Shown: positions 1 through 12,571 of the stretch, in pieces
Layout: the number at the start of each line of letters is the position of its first letter
Position numbering within the stretch: position 1 is the stretch's first letter
From: Allolobophora icterica
Lineage: Eukaryota; Annelida; Clitellata; Crassiclitellata; Lumbricidae
NCBI GenBank assembly: GCA_963556255.1
Contig: OY744606.1
Coordinates: forward strand, 4,297,692-4,361,691
DNA length: 64,000 bases
Reading direction: 5' to 3'
The notes under the pieces: model-generated
What the model was told of the DNA's origin: nothing
Seen by the model: the letters and a program-made list of their open reading frames with translations, nothing else
Database searches by the model: none
Position numbers and translations under genes: made by a program

Positions 1-1089
1 ACTCCAAATTTCTAAAGCGTTACGCTAAAGCTAAGCGCAGGGAATAAGCTTATTCACGAGCGCTGCGCGTTGCGTGTCCGAATGGTTCACCAGAGATGGT
101 CAAGAGAAGAAGTTTTACGAAGTTAATGACTTAATTTTCCCGTCTCTGTTTTTCCCGTAGCGCCTTTTGCAGAACTCATATATAGAAGGATGCACACAGT
201 ATACACTCACACATCAATTCAGCTGCCACACGAAAGCAGGTTGACAATCCTCTTCTCACCGACAGTGTGCGGTCAATGTACTAATTTTATGGATGCGTTT
301 AGCATGGGATTAGGTGGACCTAAGTTAGACCTCCACTTGGAATCTCTTGGACTTTGGCTTGGTACGGCCGATGCGACGCGCATGCGCTCGTAGTGCCCTG
401 CGCCTGGCGTTTAAGTAGTTTGTTTTACCAGTACGATTACGATAAGATGTTTTGAAACATCTTTCTGCCGTGATGGGACTCTGAGCCCCCGACTTCTCGG
501 TTAATAGTCTAGCAGACTATACCCTCTAGGCTGTCGAGAGAATTTAAGTAAAACCCACACTGGAGAAAAGTCATACAAATAGTTTCGTAGGGTCTACGTC
601 TATGCGAGAGCCCACCAGTGGTGACTTGTTCCAGTCATCTCAGCAGTATTTGCATACAGGTGGTCTTTTGATCCTACCAGCCTTTGAGTTCACTTTCGCT
701 ACAGAATCCAAAGCTTTTGTTGGGCACCTGAAAGGTGCTACATAAAGAAGCTAGGTAAGCTCACACATACATACTCCATACATATATACATGTACACGCA
801 CACATACATGCATGCAGGCAATTATGGTTGGAAATCAACAATTCTATCTATGAGATTTACATAGCGCCTCTGCAGGGAATCTACTCAGAGGCGCTCCCGA
901 CAGAGGCCTGATCGAAGAGAAATGTCTTAAGAAGACCGTGAAAAGAACCAGAGAAATCCATAGGAAGGGAGCGAATCTCAAGAGGGAGACCGTTCCAAAT
1001 GGCAGGTCCAACCACCGAGAATACCCTGCCTTAGAAGGAGCATAACTCCTGCAAATAAGTATAACAAACAATGTGAATATACCAACGTC

Positions 1090-2405
1090 AATATATTGAG
1101 GATATAAGTTTCATACATGCCAGCTGCATGTCATTTAACATAATATTTGCACACAACAAATGCAAAACTAGCAGATATTTCACATAAGAAAGAATTCGTG
1201 GTAACAATTGTCTTTCAATACTTATCCACCTATGGACCTCCACCAAATCCAAACATAATATAACAAAGGAATATAACTAAACTGTACATTCAAACGAAAC
1301 TAACCCAAGGACATGGAAAGCATATAGCCATTCATTATTTATACATGCTAGCTGCTTGGCATTTAACATAATATTTACACACAACAAATGCAAAACTAGC
1401 AGATATTTCATGTAAGAAAGAATTCGTGGTAACAATTTAATATAATATTTTCACACAACACATGCAAAACTAGCAGATATTTCACATAAGAAAGAATTCG
1501 TGGTAACAATTGTCTTTCAATACTTATCCACCAATGGACCCACACCCCATCGACCCACCTATGGACATTGGACCCCCACCCAATCCAAACATAATATAAC
1601 TAAGGAACATAACTAAACTGTACATTCAAACAAAACTAACCCAAGGACATGGAAAGCATATAGCCATTCATTATTTATACATGCTAGCTGCTTGTCATTT
1701 AACATACCGGTAATATTTCCACTCAACAAATGCAAAAAACTAGCAGATATTTCACATAAGAAAGAATTCGTGGTAACAATTGTCTTTCAATTCTTATCCA
1801 CTAATGGACCCACACCCCATCGACCCACCTATGGACCCACAACCAATCTAGAGATAATATAACAAAGGAATATAACTAAACTGTACATTCAAACGAAACT
1901 AACCCGAGGACATGGAAAAGCATATAGCCATTCATGGACCCCCACCCCATCCATCCATCTCTTCTGAGGACATGGCAAAGCATGCAGTTAAAAAATATCA
2001 CAACGACATGTGATACGCCCACACATAAAGTCACTGGGTAATCAACCCAAAAAATTAAGTCAGTAAGTGTCACAAAGACATGTGATATGCCCACACATAA
2101 AGCCACTGGGTGATGAATCTAAAAAATAAAGTATGTAAGTAAGTAAGTATAGGTCCACGAGGAAAACTAGCAGTGGCTTAGTGGTACCAAAATAATACAG
2201 GTGAAAAATCACAAAACACAAATAAAGCCACTGGGAGATGAACCACCAAAAATACTATATACAAAATAATAACTAAAAATACAGCTCGTATAAAAAATAA
2301 TAGCTAAAAATAAAGCCACTGGGAGATGAACCACCAAATAAAACTATATAAAAAACGAAAAAACTACTATATAAAAAAATAATAAACTACTATATAAAAT
2401 AATAA
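1090..2405. repeat. Internal tandem blocks of copy A
   Basis: There are two successive repeat blocks. At 1090-1930 a unit of up to about 330 bp carries CTAGCAGATATTTCACATAA, then GAATTCGTGGTAACAA, ATGGACCCACACCCCATCG and ACTAAACTGTACATTCAAAC; several full or partial units follow one another. At 1990-2400 a shorter unit built on GCCACTGGGTGATGAAC and AAAATAAAGTAAGT recurs about six times. I see no conserved open frame. Confidence 0.75.
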
Positions 2406-2407
2406 AA

Positions 2408-3185
2408 TACCCGCCCCCTACCCATCCATCCATCCATCCGTCCATCCATCCACCCACTAGCCATTCATTCATTCACCCACTCATTCAAGCGACCATCCAT
2501 ACATCCACACACCAACCCAACCACCAAGTCATTCCTTCATTCTTCCGTCCAGCCATGCACACGCCCATCCATTCATCCACTCCAAGTAATTCATTCGTTC
2601 GCCCATTCATCGATTCATCCCTACATCCATCCATGCACGATAATTCATTCACTCATTCATCATTCATTCACCCACTTACGTCCCGGCAGATTTCTCTGTC
2701 TGTGTATCCATACATCATACATCAATGCATCCATCGATATATGCATTCATCCATTATCCGTCTCTACCCACACTCATCGACTCATCCATTCGTCCATCCA
2801 AGTAGAGGCTCAAGACGGAAACCCTGACTGAATGTCCGAGCTCTGCTCAAAGGTTGAAAGCAAACTGGCGCTGTATTCATCCGACCACCTCCACCCTCTA
2901 CCATCCATCCACCCATTCATACATCCACCCACCAAGCAAGCAAACGGTCACCCACTAGGCCATTCAGCAATTCATCCATTCCTCTCATCCATCCCTACAT
3001 CCATCCATCCATCAAGTCATAATTCATGTATTCAACCATTCATCCATCCATCCTTACACCAATTCACCCATCAAGTCTTCATTCACTCATCGTTCCAACC
3101 ACCCTGTTTGAAGATCGAAGTTCTATCAAGATATCGAAATCCGGTCTGAAGATCCAAGCCCCAGAAATGCCTAAAGAGAAAAGCT
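2408..3185 (+). repeat. Left arm of the minisatellite inverted repeat, copy A
   Basis: CCATCCATTCATC-like DNA with unique islands, for example GACTGAATGTCCGAGCTCTG at about 2825 and TGTTTGAAGATCGAAGTTCT at about 3107. The reverse complement is at 4903-5675. The His/Pro/Ser/Ile-rich open frames here are readings of the repeat on both strands and not proteins. Confidence 0.8.
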
Positions 3186-3567
3186 TTGGCCTGTGCTGTT
3201 ATTTTACCAATAAAGCTTATCTTCTATGGCTATTTATAAAGCGCCGCTCACAGTATACACTATTCAGAGGCGCTTCCAGCGTGACAGCCCCGAGGAAAAA
3301 GGTAGGTCTTCAGGCAGTGGAGAGAAGAGGGCGAGATCCCAAACAATATCTTGCTACGGAGTGAGGGGGTAGGTCATTCCATAAGGAATGACCAAGGATG
3401 GCAAAAGTCCGATGCTGAGCCAACAAAGTCATAGTCCGAGGGAGAAGGAGATCAAGGCGGTCAGCAAACCGAGGAGGGCGGGAAGACAGAGCAGAGAGAT
3501 TATAATTATACCTTAAATTATATTTAATTATACCTTAAGTTATATTTAATTATACCTTATATGCATG

Positions 3568-3650
3568 CCTCTCAATATGCCTTCACTCAGAGCTGCTTTT
3601 GACATTGTCGACCACCAGCTACTACTTTCTATAGCTTCTTTCCTCTGCTA
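3568..3650 (+). pseudogene. LINE reverse transcriptase fragment
   Basis: The reading RAAFDIVDHQLLL matches the catalytic block A of non-LTR reverse transcriptases, where (S/A)AFDTVDH is usual. No other RT block is visible around it. It lies in the 1.7-kb spacer of the inverted repeat of copy A and is a relic. Confidence 0.6.
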
Positions 3651-3779
3651 TCAGTCTCATCAAGTGGGTATTGCTATTGCTCGATCGGATCGTTCTATCT
3701 ATACAATACAATATAATAAAATACAATACAACTATATTTTGATATTGCTCTCCTTACAAAGTTCAGAAGTGCACATGAC

Positions 3780-3868
3780 GATGGCGATGGGTCAACGGCT
3801 TGAAGGAGATTCGAACCTGCGACCCTCCGGTTACAAAGCGCCCAATATACCACTAAACCACTGCTATA
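3780..3868 (-). mobile_element. tRNA-derived SINE head
   Basis: Read on the minus strand there is an A-box-like TGGTTTAGTGGTATATTGGG followed about 25 bases later by a B-box-like GGTTCGAATCTCC. This is the internal RNA polymerase III promoter of a tRNA or tRNA-derived SINE. The acceptor stem does not pair well, so a SINE is more likely than a working tRNA gene. Confidence 0.6.
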
Positions 3869-4429
3869 GTTTCCCTCGTGGACCTAAACTTACTTTACCA
3901 AATACTCCTGATTCCCCTCTCACTGTCATGGGCTCTCAAGCATTCCGTCTAGCTGGCGTCAAGGAATTGAAGACTATCAATGTTTATCCGTTGCTCAAAC
4001 TCTTTCCAGAAGCGCCTCAACTCAGTATTTCTCATTGGCCTTCAAACATCTGGATATCTAGCTGCTCTTTACCTGGCGGCTGACTAACCGCGCCCTAGAT
4101 TCGCATTTCTGTGTAACTTTGCTTACTTTAAAAATTTCGTAATAATAATAAAAATAATAATAATAAGTAATAATAATAATGTTCGAAAGCTTGGCAGAAA
4201 AAGTGGAAATCTATGGATACTGTCGATCAGAACAGAAATGTCAAAAATGTTTAGTTTATGTCAGGGTATTTTTTATATGCTAACTGTTTCCAACCAGCCC
4301 TCTCAAATTCCCATACCAGTCCTTGCCCTTTTCCTCACCAGTGAATTTAGTTCATTTTAGTCCCACCAGTCGCCACCAATGATGAAATGATTAAATAAAT
4401 GTTATTTTATTATGACCTTGAGGCTTGAA

Positions 4430-4860
4430 GGTCAAATCCTCATAAATAATGAGTTTTTTATATTTTGATAATTTTGATAATTTGACTGCCTGAAAGTTCA
4501 AATATTTGACTCACTAATAACGAGTTTTATATATTTTGATAATTTGACTGCCTGAAAGTTCAAATATTCGACTCATTAATAACGAGTTTTATATATTTTT
4601 TATAATTTGACTGCCTGAAAGTTCCAATATTTGACTTAAAATTACGCGCGAAAAATGTCCTTTTTCAAAATATCCCCACCAGTGGAAATTTCTTTAAAAA
4701 TGCTCTGTTTTATCTTTTAACAAAGCCTGGAAATCTGTGGATAAGGGCGATCCGCAGAAAAATGCCAAAATGTTTAATTTATCTATCAACAAAGCCTGGA
4801 AATCTATAGATAAGGGTGATCAGGAGAGAAAAGTCAAAAAATGGTAGAGAAATGTTAAAC
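4430..4860. repeat. Short tandem repeats in spacer of copy A
   Basis: A unit of about 60 bp with GACTGCCTGAAAGTTCAAAT and ATAACGAGTTTTATATATTT occurs three times at 4440-4640. A second unit built on AACAAAGCCTGGAAATCT occurs twice at 4720-4850. No gene is seen. Confidence 0.6.
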
Positions 4861-4902
4861 CGGTCGACCTTTTATGCCAAGCATTCGAACATAACAGCAC
4901 AC

Positions 4903-5675
4903 GCCTAAGATTTTCTCTTTGGAGGCATTGGAGATCTAGGCCTTGGATATCAGGCTGGATTTCGAGATCTTGGTAGAACTTCGATCTTCAAACAGGGTGG
5001 ATGGAACGATGAATGAATGAAGACTCGATGGGTGGACTGGTGTAAGGGTGGGTGGGTGAATGGCTGAATACACGAATCATGACGAGATGGGTGAACGGAT
5101 GAAGGGGTGAATGGGGGAACGGATGAATTGCTGAATGGTCTAGCGGATGCCGTTGCCGCTTGGTGGTAGGATGGATGAATGGAGGATGGATGGGAGGATG
5201 GGTGGCGGTCGGATGGATACAGCGTCAGCTCACTCTCAACCCTTGAGCAGAGCTAGGGCATTCAGACAGAGTTTCCATCTCGAGCCTCTACTTGGATGTA
5301 CGAATGGATGAGTCGATGAGTGCGGGGAGGGGCGGGTAATGGATGTATGCATATACTGATGGATGCATTGATGGATGATGGATGGGTACACATACAGAGA
5401 AATCCGTCGGGTACGTAAGTGGGTGAATGAATGAATGATGAATGAGTGAATGAACGATCGATGCGTGGATGGATGTAGGGATGAATGGATGAATGGGCGT
5501 ACGAATGAATCACTTGGGTGGATGAATGGATGGGCGTGTGCATGGCTGGACGGAAGAATGGAGGAATGAACTTGGTGGTTGGGTTGGTGTGTGGATGTAT
5601 GGATGGTCGCTTGAATGAGTGCGTGAATGAATGAATGGCTAGTGGGTGGATGGATGGACGGATGGATGGATGGGT
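4903..5675 (-). repeat. Right arm of the minisatellite inverted repeat, copy A
   Basis: Reverse complement of 2408-3185. The pairing includes AGAACTTCGATCTTCAAACA against the left-arm island and TTGAGCAGAGCTAGGGCATT against the GAGCTCTGCTCAA island. In this copy the arms also match further inward, beyond the point where those of B and C meet, to about 3185 and 4903. Confidence 0.8.
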
Positions 5676-6379
5676 TATAATAATACATACAATAATACAA
5701 ACAATAATAAAAATAATAATAATAAAAAATAATACCCGCAAACAATAGAGACGGATGGATGGGGTCTTAGGGGCCATCCACTTAGTATGTACACATATTC
5801 GGAAAATTACTCCTTATAACACCTAACAAGTAACAACAGACCCTAATGCATATCAAACAGATATACCTATGGGATACGCCGTATAAAATGTATATAAGCT
5901 ATAGACTAACATAGACAAGTCGACATATAGATATGTCGTTTGTAGCTAATGTAGGGACTGAGATCTATGAATGTAGGTCTGTATAAGCGTACGCCTATAG
6001 GATCTATGGTATCAGGTGTATATAATAATAGCCTAATATACATAGATATATCGTTTATAACGAATGCAGGAACGTAGGTCTGTAAATATATAGCTAATGC
6101 AGCGATGGTCGGCGATGGCCGTGCATGAGGTCCAAAGGGATGGGGTAGGTCAAGGTGCATCGCCGAAAGGAGTGATCTACAGAAACGAAAGAGAGTCGGG
6201 CTAAGTGAGTAAACGAGGACAGTCGTGCTAGAGGAGTCGACAAGAAGAGTCGAAGAAGAACGGTCGACGAAAAGGAGCCGAACGGAAGACAGTCGACGAA
6301 GGGGCGTCGGGTGAATACAGTCAACGGAGACGGATATTTTAGTCTACATCTTGTATAATATAAAAAAAGTGCATGGCTC

Positions 6380-6559
6380 TTGTGTCGACCATTAAAACTG
6401 GGCCAAGCTAACATGGGAATTGATTTAAAAAAAGGAATGGACTGCAATGGACGTCTGCGTCCCACTAACAGGGCTCCCGTGAGATGCGGGCAGAGAGGGA
6501 TCCACTGCATGGAGAAGGAAGGGGATACTCGTACATCCCAGATGGAGTCACAATGGAAG
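6380..6559 (+). other. Possible small exon, copy A
   Basis: An open reading with RLRPTNRAPVRCGQ and CMEKEGDT ends at AATGGAAG followed by GTGAGC, a donor-like sequence. Copy B (41995-42136) keeps the frame with a few amino-acid changes, but its donor is changed to GTTAGC. There is no recognisable domain. It may simply be non-coding DNA that happens to stay open. Confidence 0.2.
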
Positions 6560-6770
6560 GTGAGCACTATAACACCGGTGCCCCCCGTTTCCTATCCGTA
6601 CATAAATACATAAAGGGTGCATACATAAATACAAAAAGTATGTATACATGAGTGGCCCATAATAAAGTATCAGTAGCCCCCCAACTATGTAACATATATG
6701 AGTTTGGATTAACCCCGTTGCCTCTCCGTGTGTACATACTAATGGATGGCCCCTTACCATACTTCCAACC

Positions 6771-8893
6771 TTAGGACGGATTTAGGGTCCCTTCGGGTCG
6801 ATGGGGTTCCCAGAGTCCAGCTGTAACGCAGAGATAAGGCATCTGAGCTCGGTCTTGTCCGTGACTGTGGACGTTAGGGTAGATGGCAGCAGCAGCATTT
6901 GCCTTTTGCATTGTGGAGTTGTTCCAATGTGAAGACAGGATAATGTTAAGCCCTTTTTTAATCCTTTGCTGTTTGCCACTGCTGAACTGTTTGAACCATT
7001 TACAGCCGATGATCGAGTATTTGATCCATTGGCGATGGGGTTCCCAGAGTCTAACTGCGACGCATATAAGCTCAGCCTCTTTGGATTTCTTGTCCATCAG
7101 AATCGCAGGTCATTGGGGCGGACTTCTCCGGAAGGTCACCAGAGCTGTTCCGGTGCTGCTGCTGCTGCTGCTGCCATCTGGAGAGATGTTTCCATAGTTC
7201 AACAGTTAATGAAGTTTTCGTGGAATGTTTTGCCGCGAGGAGCTCTAAAAGTCTGCTGTTATGTGATGCTAAGCATAGGTTTTGATTCACTGGAATCGAC
7301 TGTTTCTCTACTGCTTGCTGTCCATTGTCCAAAGCACTCTTAAAATCACCAGTAGCTACAGAAGGCGAATGCCTTACCAGATGATAAGGAGGTTTTCGGC
7401 TGCATTCTGATTCAGAGTCTGAATGCCTTGAAGTATGTGTCACAAGGTCTGACTGTCTTTGAGAAGATTCGTTGCTTAGTGGTGCTTGCTTCTTTTCGTA
7501 CGTGTTGGTGGCACAACTCAAGATTGCAATTCACTTCCTTCAGCTGTCAGAGGCTCAGAAGTGTTGGCAGATTCGTTTGAGCAGATTCGTTGCTTATGGA
7601 TGCCTGCTTCTTTTCGCCTGTGTTGGTGGCACAACTCAAACTGTTTGCATTCACTGCGTCACAGATGTTGGGTGAAGGCGAGTTCGTAGATGGATAAAAT
7701 CGACTACACAATGACCGATCCAACAGAAAACTGCCATTTGAGAGTTTTTCACGAGTTTCATTTGAAAGTTGACTGGTAGTATGGACAGTTCTTTCCCCTT
7801 TGGCACCTGTCGTCTAAGATTGCAATTCACTTCCTTCAGTTGTCCGAGGCTCAGAAGTGCTCCTTACAGAACTAATTTGACAGACCTCGGGAGCGTTTGA
7901 AGCAGTATACATGGGAAAAGTCTTTGATATATTGATGATAATTGTACGTGGCTCCCAAGCTTTGTCACCAGTTTGTTGTAAACTCGTGAAGGCGGAGCCA
8001 TCAACATTGACATCATTTCCTCAAGTTTCAGTTGAAAATGTATTGGAGTTGTGGCGATCATTTCGTTGTGAGCTTCCAAGCCAACCGGTATAACAGCTGA
8101 AGAACTGCAGTGCAACATTTCTTCAGTACTTGCCAGACATGTTAACTCGGTACTTTTACTGGAGCAATTATTTCCACTAACATTTAAATTTATAGCCTGC
8201 GACAGTTCGTCTTAGGTTTTTTTACTGAGCAGCTTCCTGTCATTGTCGTTTGCTGAGGAATCTCTTTTCTTGAGAAACTGACAGCTGATTACTGCTACAC
8301 CATTAGAAGAACCTTCACTGTTAACACGAGAATCGTAATTCTCCAACACTGCATTCCTCACCTTCTGGTTTCAAATTGAAACTGATAACTTCTTGTCCCG
8401 ATTCTGTGCTATGCAAGATATCGCCTGCTTTTGATTCCAGAACAGAACCAGGTAGCTGACTCATATTATCAACTTTAACTGCCCTCAAATTCAACTGCTG
8501 AACTGGAGTCTGCATCATGTGACTCAGTCACTGACTTTCCACATTGTTCTGAAGTCGTAGACCTATTAGAAGGTGCAGCTGGTACACTAGCATTTGGTCT
8601 TTGCACTTCTGGAACTACAAACGTAACATCTGTACAATCCAATACGATTTCTCCATCGTAACCAATGTCCGGCTCACAGAAACAGTTCTCTGCTTCAGCA
8701 GCCAAAGCATCAGCGTCGTCTTCATCATCAACAGCTTTGGCACATGGCAGTTCAGATTCCAAATTTCCACAGATTCCTGAGCATCCTTTTCGCTTAACAA
8801 ATAAGAATCTGTCTCTTCTCCTACTGCACAGGGCACAATTCCACATGATGAAAGAGAGCTAATACCAGAGTAACCATGCAGTCGTGGCATCAT
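6771..8893 (-). pseudogene. Ser/Gln-rich unknown coding relic, copy A
   Basis: The minus-strand pieces in order are: an acidic/Cys part (8475-8846, with FVVPEVQRPNAS and VTESHDADSSS), NMSQLPGSVLESKAGDI (8321-8518), then SCATNTYEKKQ to SLTVELWKHLSRWQQQQQ (7072-7521) and a 3' part (6771-7097). The pieces lie in different frames. The part around 7018-7090 has been replaced by a second copy of the GATGGGGTTCCCAGAGTC stretch found at 6808, and about 130 bp around 7490-7640 is duplicated. The copy at 42356-43957 keeps some parts open that are broken here, and the reverse. I do not recognise the protein, which is low-complexity, Ser/Asn/Gln-rich and probably disordered. The breaks argue for a pseudogene. 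Confidence 0.5.
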
Positions 8894-8999
8894 TCAGAAT
8901 ACTTGATGAGACAGAGTTACCTAACTTCACGATGAAAGCGAAGTTGGTTTAGTAGAAGAAGCTGCCTCAGACTAGACCGGCATTCTTGGGGCATCACAG

Positions 9000-10890
9000 C
9001 CACTGCTGAAATCAAAGTACACCAAGGTTTCACACTTAAAACAGAAAACGTCTAGAACCAGTAACTAGTTAGAAATTTACTGCAAAACATTCATTTATTC
9101 TCTAAACCTCGAATAGGCAGCATCATTTTCTCTGCACCGGATACAGAAATACAAAAAAGACTAAGAATAAAGACTGACAAAAGACCAGACAGAGATGACA
9201 ATGACCAAAACAAGAAAAGGACTGTAGTGAAAATATGTGCTTCAAATGTCCAGACCTAAGCAAACACACATGCCATCCAACACTTAAGATGGCCAGTGGA
9301 GCTATTTTTTTCAGGATTCCAATAAGATAATATAACCTGTGTCTTTTGTTAGCTGTGTCACCAGGTTTGTTGTCAAGAATGTGTGCCATCCCTAAACTTG
9401 GTGGCTTGATGTGGCTTGATGTACCGACCAAACTGAGCCAAAAACTTTAATTGCCTATTAACTTTTAATCCTAACCTAATTTTCAAAATAAAAACCTGTA
9501 TTTCTTCAGCACCCAAAAAAGCTAAGTCATAAGAACCAGCTTATACATGGTGCTTTATAAAAAAGAAAGAATCGGTTAGCACTGCATGGTTATCCAAGGC
9601 TCATCAGTCATTTAATCCTATCACAAATTAAACCGGTTCACCCAGTTAGGAACGTTCTTGTCAAGTATCGTGTTATTATAACTTAGATGTTTAAAACTCT
9701 GCACAGTATGAGACGAAAACCAAAAGAATTACAATCACATGAATCAAAGCTGAGCAATCAATACACTGCAGGATACTCATATGCAGAAGGTCAGGAAACG
9801 TGTTTCATGGTTTTGAATGGATTTGTTCAAAGCAGAGGATTCAAAAACGTATTGACAGAGATAGATTTGAATGTGAGAAATATTTCTGAAGAATAGCCAA
9901 CTGTGAATGAGTTTAAACTTGGGACCTTTCAGTAAACAGGACATAGCTGGCTAAATATGTCTAATTAATGTATATAGTCACACAATATATACACGGTTGC
10001 ATGCACATATACATACACATATTTATACATGTGCAAGTGTATATATACATATATATATATGTATATATATGATTACACCAGTGTGCTTAGTATTCTTTAA
10101 TCATTAGATATCCCTCAATTGTCTTTGCAAGTCATGAGAATCCTCTCCTCATGCAGTAGCTTGCATGTCAATCAACAGTGGTGATCAACTTACTTAATTC
10201 TGTAGGCAAATGGCTACACCTGAGCTCAACACAAGGTAGACATTTGTCAGGGATCCCAAGTCAACACTCATTCAAGCCTAAGCTAAAGCGATCCATTAGC
10301 TAACACTAATCAAAAGCTTGTCGCCTCTCCTCATTTCTCCACCCCCCCTCCAGTCAGACTGTGGGCAAAAGTGTGAGAGATACACTGAATGTGGAAGAAA
10401 CCTCAGCCAAAGAAGAAACTAAGCAAGTCACACAGACAGACATATCTGATATACACACAAATCTATAAGGATACATATCTGTGGACAGACCCTATCTGAA
10501 ATAAATCTCTTGTCTCTGGACATCTGAATCCATGTATGTACTGTGAAGTACTGGTATAATTATAAATTGCAAATATCCTCACTCTATCTTCAACATATAA
10601 CATTGCTGTAGCGGTGGGATGTAGTCTCAAAACAAGTTTAGCAGCTTTCTAGGGCATTTACTAGTTCACTATGCTTAAATACTTAATAAAATATTAGAAT
10701 ATTAAATAATTAAAAATTAATAGTTCATAATGCATAAATACTTGATTAAATATAAGTAATAATGCAGCTATATTAAGATAAATTCATACCACAAACTCAG
10801 AATGCAAAAGGATTTCATATTTATTTTCTTACTGAGAAACACTCCTTGATATTCAGAGAAGAGTCAACTCAGGTTACATAACAGGGAAAG
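9000..10890. other. AT-rich intergenic stretch
   Basis: I see no gene here. It holds a short TA/CATA microsatellite at about 9985-10070 and AT-rich DNA at 10680-10800. The open frames are short and lack any recognisable motif. Confidence 0.6.
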
Positions 10891-10989
10891 ACATCAAATG
10901 GAAGGAAGAAACGAAGCCAACCACATACCTGGTGGAAGTGGTACTGTGGCTTTGCCTTTGGTCTTTCTTTTATTGGTGTTGTTTTCGAT

Positions 10990-12570
10990 GTCGAGATCTC
11001 CTCGGTTTCCGGACTGTCGGTTGGCCTCATCGTTGCTGCGGAGGCTCAATCCGAAGCGGCTTGCCCGACAGATGGTTTATGCCAGGGTGCAGAAAGCCTT
11101 CAGACGGGACCGTAAGAGGTGCGCTGAAGTGGTCCTAGAGGAGACATGGGAGCAGGAGGAAGCGACACTATCTCTGGAGGAACAAGAGGAATTTTGGAGA
11201 TCCATCTTCTCCTCACCTTTGGAAAGCTCGAGAGAACTGGTCCATCATGGATCCTGTAACCCGCGGGGAAGTGGCGAAAGCCATAGCGGACTCAGAGGAA
11301 AGTGCGCCGGGACCCGACGGAATAACCCTCGGTGAATTGAAGTTAATCCCCCTCGCTCTGCTAGCCGCATACTACAACTTGTGGCTCCTGCTGGGTTATA
11401 TACCCAGACAGTTTGCAGATGGGGAGACAATACTCGTTCCCAAGGGCGGACACCTGCAGGACCCGGCAAATTTTAGGCCAATCACCATGACCAAACTGTG
11501 ACCAGGGTATTCCACAAGATCTTAGCCTCTCATCTGACTGCGAAGGTCCCACTCGATCCGAGGCAGAAAGCGTTCCTACCAGTTGATGGGTGTGCTGACA
11601 ACATCTTCTTGCTAGACAACATCATAAAGGGGGCAGACCGGTGTGTCTGGCCTTCATTAATGTGGCCAAAGCCTTCAACTGTGTCTCCCATGAGACACTG
11701 GCTAGGTCACTGAGGGCGTGCCATCGCCGCTGTTGCAATACGTCATTAAGATGTACGCCAACACCTCGACCGTCCTCAAAGTAGGAGGTCGAAGGGGCGG
11801 CACGATTAGATGTGGCCGCGGCGTGCGTCAAGGCGACCCCCTGTCAGCTATCCTTTTCAACTGCGTAATGGACGAGGTCCTCTCGCAGCTGAGCCCGGCC
11901 ATCGGATACCACCTGAATAAGGAGGTGATGGTCCGGTGCTTGGCGTTTACTGATGATTTTGTCCTGGTCGCTTCAACTGCAGAAGGTCTGCGGGAATAGA
12001 TCAGTAGGATCCAACACGCGCTTGGACTGGGCGGCCTCAGACTGAAACCGGCAAAGGGTGCCTCACTGCGAACTGACATACTGTAGACGGGAAGGCTAAA
12101 CGCTGGTTGGTTAATCCCTCGCCGCTTTTGACCATCGACGGCGAGTCAGTGAGGTCCCTCGACATCGCGCAGACCTACAAGTACCTGGGACTGCAGACCG
12201 GAGCTCCCGGTATGAGGAAGGCCCATGGGGACTTCGAGTGGGGGCTAGACCGGTTGACACGTGCCCCACTGAAACCCCAGCAGCGCATGTTGCTATTGCG
12301 CTGCCATTTATTGCCTAAGCTGTATCACGGACTCGTTCTCGGGGAGATGACAGCCAAGTCCCTTGAGCAGTTGGACCGATTGGTGAGGGCGGCAGTCCGC
12401 AAATGGCTGCGGCTGCCGCATGCTACTCCCATCGGCTTCTTTCATGCTAAGGCGGCTGATGGCGGACTGGAAGTGCCACTCCTGCGTCGTTACACTATAT
12501 CACCGTTGAAGGACCACCGCATGGCCAAGGTGGAGGAGTCCCTGGACCCAGTAATGCAGTGCGTGGCAAC
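10990..12570 (+). pseudogene. R2-type non-LTR retrotransposon reverse transcriptase relic
   Basis: The blocks in order are: LARQMVYARVQKAFRRDRKR and EEQEEFWRSIF (11050-11210), APGPDGITLGELK (block 1, about 11305), ILVPKGG and NFRPITM (block 2, 11430-11490), LDPRQKAF with VDGCADNIFLLDN (11550-11630), FINVAKAFNCVSHETLARSL (block A, about 11655), RGVRQGDPLSAILFN (11817-11860), FTDDFVLVAS (block C, 11945) and YKYLGLQT (12178). This order and wording are those of the R2 clade. It is dead: several frameshifts and stops are present, and both aspartates of block A read as asparagine. The C-terminal zinc knuckle and restriction-like endonuclease expected after the thumb are missing; a minisatellite starts there. 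The flanks do not look like 28S rDNA. Confidence 0.85.
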
Positions 12571-12571
12571 A

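Larger units (their letters stand above)
175..8660 (+). repeat. Segmental duplication, copy A
   Basis: This segment recurs in the same order and orientation at 37200-43918 (copy B), and its left half recurs at about 60580-64000 (copy C). The order is: a GGACCTAAGTTAGACC block, a tandem block, a minisatellite inverted repeat, an AT-rich stretch, then a minus-strand coding relic. A differs from B and C more than those two differ from each other. It lacks the 346-bp hAT element of B and C and has a 1.7-kb spacer inside the inverted repeat. The outer limits are where I stop seeing similarity by eye, so they are approximate. Confidence 0.8.

Noticed and set aside
3780..3868. Functional tRNA genes at this and other B-box sites (15374, 44765, 47868, 59110)
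   Set aside because: Stems do not pair well and the sequences continue into SINE bodies.
2555..5777. Long His/Pro/Ser/Ile-rich open frames (also at 39904-41317 and 63087-63363)
   Set aside because: They are readings of CCATCCATTCAT minisatellite in several frames and on both strands; no codon-level constraint is visible.
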